Origin: Gongronella butleri
Lineage: Eukaryota > Mucoromycota > Mucoromycetes > Mucorales > Cunninghamellaceae
NCBI GenBank assembly: GCA_025201375.1
Contig: JAIWZP010000041.1
Span: forward strand, 207,043-271,042
Direction: 5' to 3'
Length of the DNA stretch: 64,000 nt
Every line of letters begins with the position of its first letter. Within the stretch, counting starts at the first letter, position 1. The notes beneath the pieces were generated by a model. It was not told where the DNA came from. It saw only the letters and a list, made by a program, of their open reading frames with translations, and ran no database searches. Shown piece after piece: positions 9,734 through 21,635 of this stretch. The position numbers and the translations under genes were made by a program.

Positions 9734-11665
9734 ATGAGCCTTCGCCTGCCTCGTCTTTTTCGCCACCTAGTCTTCCGCCGCTACTTTTCGACGATTCCTC
9801 CTATGAGTGCCACAACTGTTCCCGCTGCGTCCGCAGCAGAGCCGACACCAATTGATATTTCGCAATACAACACGGTGACTGAGGGCAAAGCGACGATCCT
9901 GTTCCCCAAGACCAACGAGGTCTTTTACAACCCTGTGCAAGAGTTCAACCGCGACATGTCTATTGCGGCGATCCGCACGTGGAGCGAGATCCGGCGCCAA
10001 GAGAAGGAGGAGCGCATTGAAAAGAAGCTAGCCAGAGAAACCGACCCCGAGAAGCGCGCCGCCAAAAAGGCGCGCCTCACAGAGCAGCTTGGTTTCAAGG
10101 ATTTCACCATCCTCGAGGCCCTGGCCGCCACGGGTCTGCGCTCAATCCGCTACGCCAAGGAAATCCCGCATCTGCGTCATGTCATTGCCAATGATTTGCT
10201 GCCGGACGCCGTCGAATCCATCAAGCGCAATGTCCAATACAATGAGGTGGATGAGAATCTTGTCAAGCCCAATCTCGGCGACGCCATGTAAACTCCAAAA
10301 AAAAAAAGAGAAGAAAACGCGCGAAAATTCATGCAATTTGACTCATTTTTTTTTTGTGATCTAGGCACGTGATGTACCAGGCTGTTGGCTCGAATCAAAA
10401 GTACGACGTGGTTGACATCGATCCTTATGGATCAGCCGCGCCATTTGTGGACGGGGCCATACAGGCTGTGGAGGAAGGTGGTCTTTTGTGCGTGACATGC
10501 ACGGATTTGGCTGTTTTGTCTGGTTCAATGCATCCTGAGACCTGCTTTGGCAAGTACGGTGGCATGCCGCTGAAGGGCATGTTCCCGCACGACATGGCGG
10601 TGCGCATTGTGCTGCAGATGCTGCAAACGTCAGCCGGCAGATACAAGCGCTACATTGTCCCCATGGTCTCGCTCAGCATCGATTTCTATTTGCGCGTCTT
10701 TGTCCGCGTCTACACGTCCGCCTACGGCCTCAAGGGCGCTGCTGGGTAAAAAAGGAAACAAAAAAAAAAAAAAAACGCGTTCCATTGTAGCACAATTGCT
10801 CATAAGAATATGATTTTATAGAAAAATCGGCATCATGTACGAGTGCTCGGGCTGCCACGCATTTGGTCACCAGGTCTTTGGCAAGATGGATTACAAGGAC
10901 AACGGCGCCGAACGCCATTCGCCCGCGACGGGCCCTCCTGTCAATACCCACTGTGATCATTGTGGCTGCGTTCATCACGTAATTGGTTTTTTTTTTTTTT
11001 TTTTTTGCCCAAAAGAATGATTCTGACGCGCTTTTTCTCTCTCTCTCTCTTTGCAGATTGGCGGACCAGCATGGGTCAGCAGTGCGCACGACAAGACGTT
11101 TGTGCGCAAGATGCTTGAGCACGTGCAGGCGAATGAGAGCAATTATGGCACGTTCCGACGCATGAAGGGCATGTTGTCGCTTGCATTGGAGGAAGTGGAT
11201 TATCCCGGCTATTGGACCATGCAGCGCCTGACCAACACACTGCATTGCACAGCCATCCCTATCAAGGATCTCTTGTAAATTTGGGGAAATCTGATGCATT
11301 GCACGCGTCAACTCATCACTTTTTTTTTTTCCTTTAGCTCTGCGATTCTCAATGCGGGTTACAAGGTGTCCTTGTCGCACACAGGCCCACAGACGGTCAA
11401 GACGAATGCGCCTTCCTTGTTGATTTGGGACATTATGCGCGAGTTTGTCAAGCAAAATCCCGTCAAAATGGAGAATATCAGCGAGACGTCGCCGGCGCGC
11501 CGCCTGCTCTCCAAGGAACCCACACAAAAGATTGATTTCACGCGCCATCCCGACGCGCAAGGCGATTCCAAGCGATTCACACGCTATCAGATGAACCCCA
11601 CGGCCAATTGGGGCCCCAAGGCACGCGCTGGCAAGAAGCGAACGGCCGAGGAGGAAGACGCGTAA
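9734..11665 (+). CDS. TRM1: tRNA (guanine26-N2)-dimethyltransferase
   Basis: Trm1 uses S-adenosylmethionine to make N2,N2-dimethylguanosine at position 26 of many tRNAs. Five exons (9734-10287, 10365-10745, 10822-10978, 11057-11274, 11338-11665) give 545 aa, in the family range. Motifs: the SAM-binding region ILEALAATGLRSIRYAKE (about 125-142), VVDIDPYGSAAPF with DPYG at 204-207, the CSGC (about 320) and CDHC (about 350) zinc pairs, and the C-terminal helical region with DIMREFVKQNP. The first 23 residues (MSLRLPRLFRHLVFRRYFST) are basic and Ser/Leu-rich, like a mitochondrial presequence. A second ATG at 9803 would give a form without it. Yeast TRM1 is known to use two starts for mitochondrial and nuclear forms. 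An AATAAA lies about 70 bases after the stop. Confidence 0.96.
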
Positions 11666-11992
11666 TTTTTTTCTTTTTTTTCTTTTCTCTTTGAACTGTT
11701 CATTCCCCATTTTTTTTACTTGATGACCGTGTGTAATAAAGAATTGAGCGTGCCAAAGCGCGTCTCACGCAATTTTTTTTTTATACATGGTGCTCAGCAA
11801 CAGCCGAAGTAGCGACGAGGAGGAAAAAAGGGGTCGGTGGCAAAGCAGGTCTTGGCAGAAAATGGCATCATGCCAGGGCAAGAGCGCAATTTCAAAAAAG
11901 ATGGGCGCTAAAAAGGAAATCGGACGGATTTGTTTCGCACTTCTTTTTCTTTTTACCCTCTCTTTCATCTCTTTGTTATTTATTCCCTTTAG

Positions 11993-14325
11993 ATGGTTGT
12001 TGAAAAGAGTAGGTGGCAGGCATTTGGGCGCGTGTTTGCGTGCCATTTTATTTTTTTCGGCGCGTGACTGACGCTTTTGCCCTCCTTGTTCACTAGAATA
12101 CACTCTTGCGCCATTGCCGCAAACCACGCGTGGCGAGTCGACCAAGCTCTCTGGTGACCCCAAGGGCAAGACCTTCCTGTATACCAACGGCAAATCCGTC
12201 TTTTTGCGCGACCTCAAGGTAAAAAAAAAAAAGAATGCCGTTTTTGACCGTATCGATGCGTGTTGCTCACCCCTTTTTCTAACTTTTTTTTTATTCTTTC
12301 GCTCTTGTTACTGCTCAAAGCACCCCAGCTTGGCGACCGAGTACGTGGGTCACAAGTCCAATGCCGTTGTTGCTCGCTACAGCCCCAGTGGCTATTATAT
12401 CGCGTCGGGTGGTAATGGCATCAATGAGGCGAATGGGAGACTCGTGATGGCTCATTATGTCTTTTTTAATGACAGATATCCAGGGCAATGTGCGCATCTG
12501 GGACTCGGTCAATGAAGAGCATGTGCTCAAGAACGAGGCGCGTCCGATTTCTGGCAAAATCAACGACATTGCGTGGGATGTGGACAGCAAGCGTTTGATT
12601 GCCGTGGGCGACGGCAAAGAGAGGTAAGGGATGATTATCTGAAAATGCGCAATTCATTTCATTTTATTCCTGTAGATTCGGCCACGCGTTTTTGTTTGAC
12701 ACGCTTTCGTCGGTGGGCGAAATCATGGGCCATACCAAGGTGATTAATAGCGTCAGCATCCGCCAACAGCGCCCTTTCCGCGCCGTCACCGCGTCGGATG
12801 ACATGACGGTGTCCTTTTTGCACGGCGTGCCCTTCAAGTATAACAAGACCATCCGCGATCACACTCGTTTTGTCCATTCAGTCCAATTCTCGCCCAATGG
12901 CCAATTCTTTGTCAGTGCCGGTGCCGATGGCAAGGTAAAAAATGAGAAAAAAAGAAAAAGAGAGAAAAAAAAAGTTCGTCTCTAATGCATTTTTCTCTTT
13001 TTTTTTGCATAGATCTTTTTGTACGACGGTCAAAGTGGCGACAAGATTGATTCGTTTGGCGATGCGCACAGCGGCAGCATCTTTTCGGTGTCGTGGTCGG
13101 CGGACAGCACGCAATTGTTGTCGTCGTCGGCGGACAAGACAGCCAAGCTGTGGGATGTGTCTGGTCGGCAGGTGGTGCAGACGTTTGACATGGGCAGCGA
13201 CATTGAAGACCAGCAAGTGGGCAATCTGTGGCAAGACGACTGGCTGCTCAGCGTGTCGCTGTCTGGCAAGATCAATTACCTGGACAAGTCCTCGGGCAAG
13301 GTTGCGCGCTCCGTGGATGGCCATAGCAAGGCCATTACCGCGCTTGCCGTTGGCAAGGACAGCACATTGACGACGGGCTCGTATGATGGGCGCGTCTATT
13401 CGTGGAAGCAATCGCAGGATGGCGACGAGAAGCCATGGACAGCCACCGCCGTCGCAGATGCCGGCCATACGAACCAGGTGAAGCAAATCGTCAATGATGA
13501 CAGTGACACTTTTAGCATTGCCATGGACGACACGCTGCGCCGCATTGCCAATGGCAAATTCGATCAGGTCGCGTCCACCGAGGCCCAGCCCCAGGGCGTC
13601 GCCTTGCGCAACGACCAAATCCTCGTCACCGTCGGCTCCTCGCTCCAAATCTACGATAAATCTACAAAAAAGCAGCGCGACGCCGTCTCTTTAAACTATG
13701 ACGCGTCCGTCGTCGCCGTCGATGCTCCGGGCAACCAGGTCTACATTGCCAGCGACAAGGTAAAATAAGAACTAAAGGGGAAAATGGGGAAAAATGGAGA
13801 AAAAAGAGGAAAAAAGGAGGAAAAGAAAATTCGAATTTTTCCATCCATACGCATGCAATTCAGGATTCTCACGTTTTTTCCCCCTAGGATAACAAGGTGC
13901 GCGTGTATGACGCGTCGACATGGTCGGTCAAGAAGGAATTGCCTGCGCACATGGGCAAGATCACGGCGCTTGCCAGCCATCCTGTCGAGAATCTGGTGGC
14001 AGTGGGCGACAGCCTTGGCAAGATCTTTGTGTACGACGTGGACAAGGGCACGGCCGTCTTGCAGCACTGGGTCTTCCACACGGCGCGCATCACGGGCATG
14101 GCTTGGTCCGACGATGGCAACTTTTTGGTCAGCGGCGGCCTGGATACCCAAATCTACGTGTGGAACCGCAACAAGCCCATGCGCAAGGCCGTCGTCAAAA
14201 ACGCCCACGTCGACGCCGTCAATGGCGTCGCCTTCCTTCCCAGCGAAAAGGACGACGAATTGAACGTCGTCAGCGTCGGCCAAGATGCCGCCGTCCGCAT
14301 CCATGCCATCACCAAGCCTCAATAA
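11993..14325 (+). CDS. AIP1: Actin-interacting protein 1 (WD40)
   Basis: Aip1 works with cofilin to disassemble and cap actin filaments at cortical patches. Seven exons (11993-12008, 12097-12218, 12321-12411, 12476-12623, 12676-12934, 13013-13759, 13888-14325) give 606 aa, close to yeast Aip1 (615). The first exon codes only MVVEK plus one base. It was chosen because it joins to the family opening TLAPLPQTTRGESTKL. WD repeats run through the whole protein, for example DIQGNVRIWD, SSSADKTAKLWDV, VAVGDSLGKIFVYD and VSGGLDTQIYVWN, consistent with the two-propeller Aip1 fold. The phase closes at every junction. It sits 328 bases after TRM1 on the same strand. Exon 6 is unusually long for this window. 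Confidence 0.95.
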
Positions 14326-15163
14326 AATTAAAACAGCTCTTTTCTTCTCACACATCATGATTGTTTCACAAAAAAAGGAGGACGCGAACCAAAGTGCCAA
14401 AAGAGATTCCCCCGGGATGTGGCTCGACAAAATGCGCTTTTTACAGTGTTTTGAGTTTTTTTACTGCACCGTCGTTGCTAAATTGTATACTGTAAGCTTG
14501 TTTCTCACTTTTTTCCGCAATTGAGCTCCCACAGATTAACGCGGACCCGCGCTCTGCTCATGTTGGCGATCGAAAATAGTGTAAGCATCATGACAAGAAA
14601 TGACAGCGCGTAAAAAAAAGGGTCTAAAAAAGAAAAAAAATGCAGGATCATGCTCCCCACGAAGATGCAGCCTGCATTGAAATGCGGCATGCAAATGTCC
14701 GTTGCCGATGTGCTTCGTGCGTAAAGAAAGAGCAAGCAAAAGAAAAAGAAAAAGGCGCAAACAGATCATGAAATGTCCGCATGATCGTTGCATGTGCAGA
14801 AATGAATAAAATGGGAGATGTCATGATGAAGCAAGATGATTTATGGTTTTCAATTAACTCTGTGCGATACGGATCAACGATGGCTAGGTGTAAAAAAAAA
14901 AAAAAAAAAGGCAAGAGGCAGACCCATTTTCTGGACCGGCTTGCATAAACACCCTTTTTTAATCTCTTTTTCTTATATGCGACAATCAAAAGTGCCATTG
15001 AGAGGGTATTGGACGTATCATGGAAGGGATTTAATGTCCATGGATCATCGACGCGGCTGGAGTACGGCCATTCACGTCACAGCGATATAAAGCAAAGGGC
15101 AAAAACGGGTTCTTTTTGGCCCTTTTTTTTACGCGTTCAAGTAAACACTCTTTGGCTTTCATC
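14326..15163. other. Intergenic region, AIP1 to secreted-protein gene
   Basis: No gene seen. It holds A/T homopolymers and, near its end, the likely promoter of the next gene. Confidence 0.5.
15086..15091 (+). promoter_or_regulatory. TATA box of the secreted cysteine-rich protein gene
   Basis: TATAAA lies 73 bases before the ATG at 15164, with A-rich then T-rich sequence between, a spacing that fits a TATA-driven fungal gene. Confidence 0.5.
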
Positions 15164-15780
15164 ATGCGATTGCTCCTTTCTTTTGCTTTTTTCTAGTTGT
15201 TGGAACCCTTGTTTCTGCGCACCAGCGCGAGTCGAAGGAAGCAACGTGCAATGAGGATCATGCGACGGGCATTTCGTTGTTCGTGGAAGGCAATTTCAAG
15301 GGCGACATGAAGAATGTGACGAGTGCCAACGAATGCGTGAATGTGGCAGACGGCACGTGGCGCTCGGTGCAAATTGAGGGAGAAGATCACTTGTGCGAGA
15401 TCTATGGCCTGGAAGATTGCACCGGCTTGAAAGCCACCGCCAGCGGGACCAAGGATCAGGATCTGGCTGGCTACACGATTCGCTCAATTCGCTGCGAATG
15501 CATGGTCGAGCCTGAGGGGAATTGCCATGGTAACAAAAAACCTTCGTCCGTGTGGCTGCACGAAAAGCCCATGTTCCTTGGCAAGGAGCAGCTTGTGAAG
15601 AGTGCCGACGAGTGCGTCGACGTGGATGGCGCCAATTGGAAGTCTGCGCGTGCCAGTGGCAATTACGAGTGCACTGTTTGCAGCCGCGCTGGCTGCAAAG
15701 GCACGGAAAGTGAAATCAATGTCGTTGGAGCCGCTCATCTCAGTTTCACCGTCAAATCGCTGCAATGCCCCTGCACGTAA
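15164..15780 (+). CDS. Secreted two-domain cysteine-rich protein (frame broken in signal peptide)
   Basis: The ATG at 15164 opens a hydrophobic signal-peptide-like stretch (MRLLLSFAFF) that stops at a TAG after a run of six T (15187-15192). In the +1 frame the hydrophobic stretch continues (VVGTLVSA) into about 190 residues up to TAA at 15778-15780. One extra T in the run would join them, so a sequencing indel or a recent frameshift is likely. The mature part has two similar units of about 80 residues. Each has a G-aromatic-G or LG beta strand, a C-V-(N/D)-V-x-(D/G)-G-x-W-(R/K)-S core, a C-x-(I/V)-(Y/C) strand and a C-(T/K)-G turn, closing in CEC or CPC. This resembles a beta/gamma-crystallin or I36-like fold. 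The fold is inferred and the function unknown. An AATAAA follows the stop closely. Confidence 0.7.
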
Positions 15781-17422
15781 AGGAAATAAACATTTGCAAA
15801 CAGTGGCGAGTTTGCCCTGCATCGACCCTACAACACCGTAAAATGTGGTTCTTTTTTGCTCGATTCCAATGGAATCTCCCCGAACCGTTCCAATTTTTTA
15901 ATCGCTATTGATTGCTGCCATCATTTACGACGCCAAGCCTTCTAATCAATTTGTTATTAGACTCTTGGGGATCGTCAGTAGCCATTAAACCCCTAGTGCA
16001 TTCTCAAATATCGGTTTTTCGATCATTTCTTCGTCGTGTATGATAAGCTGGATTTTTAAACTTGTGATTAGTTTTCTATGATATATCGATGGCGGACAGC
16101 TGGTGCAAATTTGACAGGGTTTGGATCATTGCACCGCTCGCAATTTCAAATTTGCGCAATTTTGCCACATTTGTTGCTTCGCTCTACATTTGTTAAGCCG
16201 ATGCGCATCAAACTTACAAAAGAAGTCCGAAGTATCTGTTGGATGCGCACTGTGAAATAAAAAACGGAGATCGATTCGGTGATGATCGAGAAAATCGTTA
16301 TTAAAAGTTTGGCGTGTACTCGCGCGCGGCACGATAGATTTTTGGAAAAAAAATCAAAACTCTCAGATCCGCACCACACTTTGAGGATAAGTGGGTGCCG
16401 TCTACAGATGAGCAATGGAGGTGGTTTCAGCAAAATCTACCTTGTGGATTTCGATAAAATAACATTTTACTGGCTCGGAGGCCACGTTTTCAAATACTCA
16501 CAGTTCGACAAGGAAATGGCCTAGAGCCGAAACTTTTGTAATTCCTCGTAGAGAATCATCCAAAGTTTCTTTTGCGTGCTTTGTGCGGTGTGATGATTGT
16601 GCTTGATCTGAAGTATAGGCGCGTTGAAAATCACCTTCAAAAAACGCTGTCTCGACGCGTCGCCATCCCCGCGCAAAGCTCGTTTTTCAAACGATCACCG
16701 GTATCATCGGATGCGCCTCGTCGGCATGCGCGTGATATACTTGCTTTTAGGCCGTCAAAATCTGCGTTTTTGTTGTATGGTTGCCACTTTAAAATGTGAT
16801 GTTTTCGTGCGTTTTTGTCCATTTTCTTCCCAGCTTGCTTTACCATGCGCGTTCCTTGCCAGCATAAGAAATGATGCGGGAAGCGCGATCCTGCTACCCC
16901 CAAGTTTCGCGGCGATCCAGCGACTTTTTTTGATTTTTGAAAATTGGCCAGTGTGTCATCCATGAACTTTGGCCATTTTCGAATCTGGGCATTGCTCGGC
17001 ATCTGCGCAACCTACAGGCAAGCGGATGGGCTCAAATGAAAGCCAGGCGCGTTCTTCATCACCCCAGGCATGAGCTGATCGTGGATGCTTTTTTTTACGA
17101 CGTGCTTTAATATAAAGACTTTGATTTTTATTGTTTTTGTGTTTTTACTAGCACTATTTTATTTGGTGCTGGAGACGAAGCCGGCAGCATGCAATAGCCA
17201 CGAACCTCGAGTACAGACGACATTGATGCACTGTTAAGTCGGACTTGCTTGCAGTGGCGCCGAAATGGCGAATTCATCCAGGCAACCAGGCATTGCAAAA
17301 GAATTGGGCAGGTCTGGGTGGAGCGGCGAATGAGCTCAGGCCCCGAAAAAAAATTTTCTTCAAGAAAGAAGCTCCCCCTTTGTTTTCCCTCTCTCTTTTT
17401 CTTTCTCTTCTCTTCACCTAAT
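15781..17422. other. AT-rich gene-free region
   Basis: No reading frame with family features or splice continuity was found on either strand. The last 60 bases are CT-rich (CTCTCTTTTTCTTTCTCTTC) and are probably the RPS19 leader and promoter. Confidence 0.5.
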
Positions 17423-18391
17423 ATGGCCGGTATCACTGTCAAGGACGTTAACGCCCACGGTACGTATCTCCTCTTTCTTTTGAGACGTAACAATAGCAGA
17501 GCAGCAGCCAGAATCGCTTCCAGGACCCTCGTCGCACGGCAGTAGCACTTTTTTTTTTTGTTTTATCTCGAGCCACCTTTTGCGCAACTGAAAAAAAAGG
17601 ACGAAAGCCACCCTTTTGCCTTGCTTGCCTTACTTGCCTAGCAAGCCAGTGTTGCTTTTTTGCTTCCACTAGCACCTTGCGCTACTCTGCCTAGGACGTC
17701 TTTTTCTTCGTTGTTGCCGTTGGCCGCTTTTGCTTTTTGCTTTTTTGCTTTTTTTTTTTTTGCTTTTTTTTGCTGCTTTTGCAAAAAAAAAAAAAAAAAT
17801 AACTACCTTTTGACCATTTCCCTGCCTCGATTTCTCCACCTGCTGCTGCTCTGCCCACATGCGCGTGCCATCCATCCCATTAGATGCTCATTGATTGTGT
17901 TTTTTTATAGAATTCATCAAGTCTTACGCTGCTTACCTTAAGCGCACGGGCAAGCTCGAGGTCCCCAAGTGGGTTGATCTTGTCAAGACGGGCACTTTCA
18001 AGGAATTGGCCCCCTACGATGCTGACTGGTACTACATCCGTGCCGCGTCGGTTGCCCGCCACATCTACATCCGCAAGGCTGTCGGTGTCGGTGCCCTGAA
18101 GAAGGTCCACGGTGGCCGCATCAACCGTGGCTCGCGCCCCTCGCACCACGTCGAGGCCTCGGGTTCCGTCAACCGCAAGGTCCTCCAATCCCTCGAGAAG
18201 ATCGGTGTTTTGACCAAGGACAAGAAGGGTGGTCGCAAGATCACTCAAGATGGCCAGCGTGATTTGGATCGCATTGCCATGACCTTGGCTGGCGGTAAGC
18301 CCCTTTTTAATTCAGAATGACCCCCCGTTGACTGACTCGTACTCTTTTCTTTCTTTTTATTCCCCCCTCCATAGAATCGGACGAAGAGTAA
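17423..18391 (+). CDS. RPS19: 40S ribosomal protein eS19
   Basis: Three exons (17423-17459, 17911-18294, 18375-18391) give 145 aa, the standard length. The protein opens MAGITVKDVNAHEFIKSYAA and has WVDLVKTGTFKELAPYD, DWYYIRAASVARHIYIR, the basic block HGGRINRGSRPSHH and GGRKITQDGQRDLDRIA. It ends ESDEE from the 17-base last exon. eS19 sits in the head of the small subunit and is needed for 18S rRNA maturation. Intron 1 is 451 bases, far longer than others here, with long T then A runs in its middle. A CT-rich leader precedes the ATG, as expected for a highly expressed fungal gene. Codon use is strongly C-ending, matching the other ribosomal genes in the window. Confidence 0.97.
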
Positions 18392-18873
18392 AAAAAAACC
18401 AACTCTTTTCTTCTGTACATGTTTTTTTTCCAACGCTTCTCCCATTTGCACGCACGTCTCTTCCCATCCATCCGCCCTCATCATTTCCACCCCTGTCCCC
18501 TCCCTTTTTGTTCTTCATGGCATTCCCAGTAAAAAAAAAAAGGACTTTAGTTTATATTTACAGCTTTGTTGAGGGGGAAAATGAGGATTTTTGAGCTAAA
18601 GGATAAAGGCAAGAGGAATAAGTATACGCACACTCAGCTGTATCGAGAAAAAAAAAAGGCAGAAAGAAACATGGGGATTGAGCAACAAAGGCAACGAGAA
18701 TTGAAAAAGGACGGGTTTAGAAAAATGGGCAAGGGAGGGGTGGGGGCGAAAGAGAGAGTGTGTGTGGCGGGTGATCAGGGCAAAAAGGGGCAACAAAGAC
18801 GGAGGGTATTAGACAATAGTTGACACGACGCGACGCGACGCGCGCGAATGGGGGGGGGAAGGGGAGAAGGTGC
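18392..18873. other. Convergent intergenic region, purine-rich
   Basis: This lies between the 3' ends of RPS19 and the kinase gene. It is G/A-rich with a CGACGCGACGCGACGCG run near 18830. No gene seen. Confidence 0.55.
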
Positions 18874-20547
18874 TCAATGATGAGGCGGGAACACCTGTTC
18901 GACAAGAGCCGCAAGTTCTTGGTGATTTGCGATTTGGGCGTGATCCTGCTCGACCAATTGGTCCAGGCTAGCAATGACTTGCTTGGCCATGGGTCGCTCG
19001 TCCGAGTCGCTGGTCAGCATCCACTCGAGGACGTTCATCATGGCGGGCGACGGCGTGGCAAAGTTGAATGTTGGTGCGCGACCATACAGAATTTCCCTGT
19101 AGATCTCGCTGCTGTCGTCCAGGTAGTACAGAGGAGGCACGCGGTCCATCATCTCGATCATCGTGATGCCAAGCGACCAAATGTCCACGTTTTCATTGTA
19201 CTCGCTCTGCGCAACCACCTCGGGCGCCATCCACTAGAAACAAAAAGAGGGGTAAATGGCGCGTTTCTTTTTCTTTTTTTTCTTTCTTTCTCGTGTACCT
19301 TTGCGGTGCCAAGGCGTGAAGCATTGGTGACGGACAGCGGCGTGGCGAGGCCAAAGTCGGCGAGTTTCACCTGTCCTTGGTGTCCCAGCAAGATGTTTTC
19401 ACATTTGACATCACGATGCATGTAATTCTTGGAATGCAGGTACATCAGGCCTTGGAGACACTGGCACATACAAAAAAAAGGGGGGGGGGAGGAGGAATTG
19501 AGCATAAAAGATCACGCGTCTTTTTTTTTGCATATTTTTGGCGCTTTTTTTTTGCATTTTTTTCATTTTTTTCTTTGTTACCTCTCGAGCAATGAAGATG
19601 GTCATGGGTTCTGTCAATCCGACGGTGGTGTTAAAGAGCAAGCCAAAGACGGAGCAGGCCATGAGTTCCATGGCCATCCACAAATAATCACCATAGAGGC
19701 AGGCTTCCTTGAGTTGGATGAGATTGGGGTGATCTAGGCATCCCATGATGCGCAATTCGCGGAGCACGTAGCTATGGTGGTGTGTGTCATGGTCCTCGAT
19801 GAGGCAGCGCTTGATGGCGACCCATGAGCCGTGCTGGCGCGAGCTTGTGGACAGCGAGGACGATGCCGACGAGATGGACGACCGGTCGCGGTAAGGTTTC
19901 CGTAGCGCGCGGATGACCGCGCCATTGGCGCCGCTGCCGACCTGCTCGGTGCCTGTATAGTGGTCTTTGGGATTGATGTCCAGGATCTTGCTGCGCGGCA
20001 GCACCTTGCGCATCTTGCCGTCAAACTCGCCATGTCGCTTTGGCACTTTGCGCACGGGAGGCGGCAGCGGAAAGTGATCCGGTGCCTTGCCCACATGGAT
20101 CCATCGAATCTAGAGGAAAAAGAGGAAAAGAAAAGAAAAATGAGCAAACGCGTGTGAAACTCCGTTTTACTCGCAAAAGAAAAAAAAAAGGCACGGGATT
20201 TGCACAGGATATTGCATGGCAATTGGGGTAGCGTGCACATGAAAAAGTAGGCATGATCTCTTTTTTTTCTTTTATACCTTTAGAGCTTCGCTTTTGAGAT
20301 CCATTGGCTTTGGGGATTCTGGGGGAGGGGTTGGCGCGGTTTGTTGCTTTTGTTTCCATGATTCCTTGATGATGTCCGGCATTTCCCATGCACCTGGCGG
20401 GCGCCATGGCTTTTTTTGCACGGGTGAGGGCGGCGACGTGACAATGGTGGTGGCGGATGACAGACGGCGTGTGTTCATAGGCGGCGACGTGAGAGGCGGT
20501 GTGGGTATTTGCAAAGAAAGGCGGTGCGTCGTGATAATGGTCGGCAT
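18874..20547 (-). CDS. STE20/PAK-group serine/threonine kinase
   Basis: Four exons (20547-20278, 20109-19582, 19460-19299, 19233-18874), all in phase 0, give 439 aa. An N-terminal Pro/Ser/Thr-rich region (about 1-135) leads into a kinase domain: [20 protein letters not shown] with the Gly loop at 148-153, VAIK with Lys190, HRDVKCEN with Asp283, DFG at 301-303, WMAPE at 321-325 and [12 protein letters not shown]. The lead-in and C-lobe match the STE20 group. No CRIB box was found in the N-terminus, so it may not bind Cdc42/Rac directly. A Ser-rich insert of about 25 residues (near 165-185) separates the Gly loop from Lys190. The activation loop reads SRLGTAKWMAPE instead of the usual GTPYWMAPE. 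The start [10 protein letters not shown] is the first in-frame ATG; an upstream exon is possible because CTTTTTCCTCCCAG precedes it. Confidence 0.88.
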
Positions 20548-21635
20548 CCCATTTAACTTGTGTCGCGGGGAGAGCTGGGAGGAAAAAGGAAAGGACGAGC
20601 GATCAATTGCGGTCGACTCGGGTGGAAAATAAGGGGAGGGGGGCCAGAGGGATGCCAATCAAATCAAAAAAAGAGTAAAATAAAGAAGAAACTCGAAAAA
20701 AGATGGGCGATGGCGCTGGCGCTGGTGAATAGTGTGGCGTTGAAATAGAGGGCTAGAGTGGAGGTGATATCTGCTACGACGACGAAAAGAAAAAGAAAAA
20801 AAAAGGGGGAGGGGCGGAGCGGCGACGAGCGAAGGGGGGGGGAAAGGAGGCGAAACGAGAGGGGATATCCGAGGTATGAAGCGAGACGTCAGCTAGTGCG
20901 TTGGTGGGGTATCGTTTGGAGACAAGATGATGAGCAAAGGGAAGCGAGAAAGCCAAGCCGACGGGAAACAAGGGAAACAAGGTGTAACGCAAAAGCAAGC
21001 AAAAGGGAAAGCGAAAAAGAGAGACGAAAAAGAAAAAGCGAGACCAAGGGCGCCCAAAAAAAAAAAAAAAAAAGCGCGGCAAGCGATTCCGGGCCTCGAA
21101 AATTGAGGCTACACAAACATCCTTGCTCAGGATCATCTCCGCCAAACGCCTTCATGCTTCGTGGTATTGGGACAAACTTTCTTTTGTTGCTCATCAGCCC
21201 TATTTGCCTCTCGTCAAGTGACACAAAACCCACCCACAAACAACAAATAGAGCAAAAAAAAAAATCGTATCAACAAGGCTAGCAAAGCCAGCTAGCCTCC
21301 AATTCGTTTATTTTATACAAAAAGGGGGCCCCCCACACAAAATAATACACACGCGAGACAGAGGGCGCTATATAAAGATGAGCAAAAAAAAAAGGAGAAA
21401 GGGGGTGGGATCAGGGCAAAAAAGCAAGTAATGGCGAGAATTGATCGAACAAAAAAAAAGGTGTGCGGGTTGTGCGTGTGTGTGAAGGAGGGGGGAGGGA
21501 GGGGTAGAGAGAGAGAGAGGGGGGTGGAGGGAGGGGCGAGGGACAACAAAAAAACAAAAAAAAAAGGAGCACAAATTTGCGCTGGAACACATACAAGGTT
21601 GGGGTGGCACAATTGAAACAAAAAAGTGGAAAATG
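20548..21635. other. Intergenic region with purine-rich low complexity
   Basis: Upstream region of the kinase gene, then the 3' flank of the next minus-strand gene. It is rich in GA tracts (about 20790-21080 and 21420-21560). No gene seen. Confidence 0.5.

Noticed and set aside
10730..11710. 326-codon minus-strand frame across TRM1
   Set aside because: It runs through TRM1 exons and introns alike, is Arg/His/Lys-rich without domains, and is explained by antisense codon bias.
20548..20658. Longer N-terminus for the STE20-group kinase
   Set aside because: The frame is open upstream but begins at TTG with no ATG and contains a splice-acceptor-like CCTCCCAG; the ATG at 20547 is the safer start.
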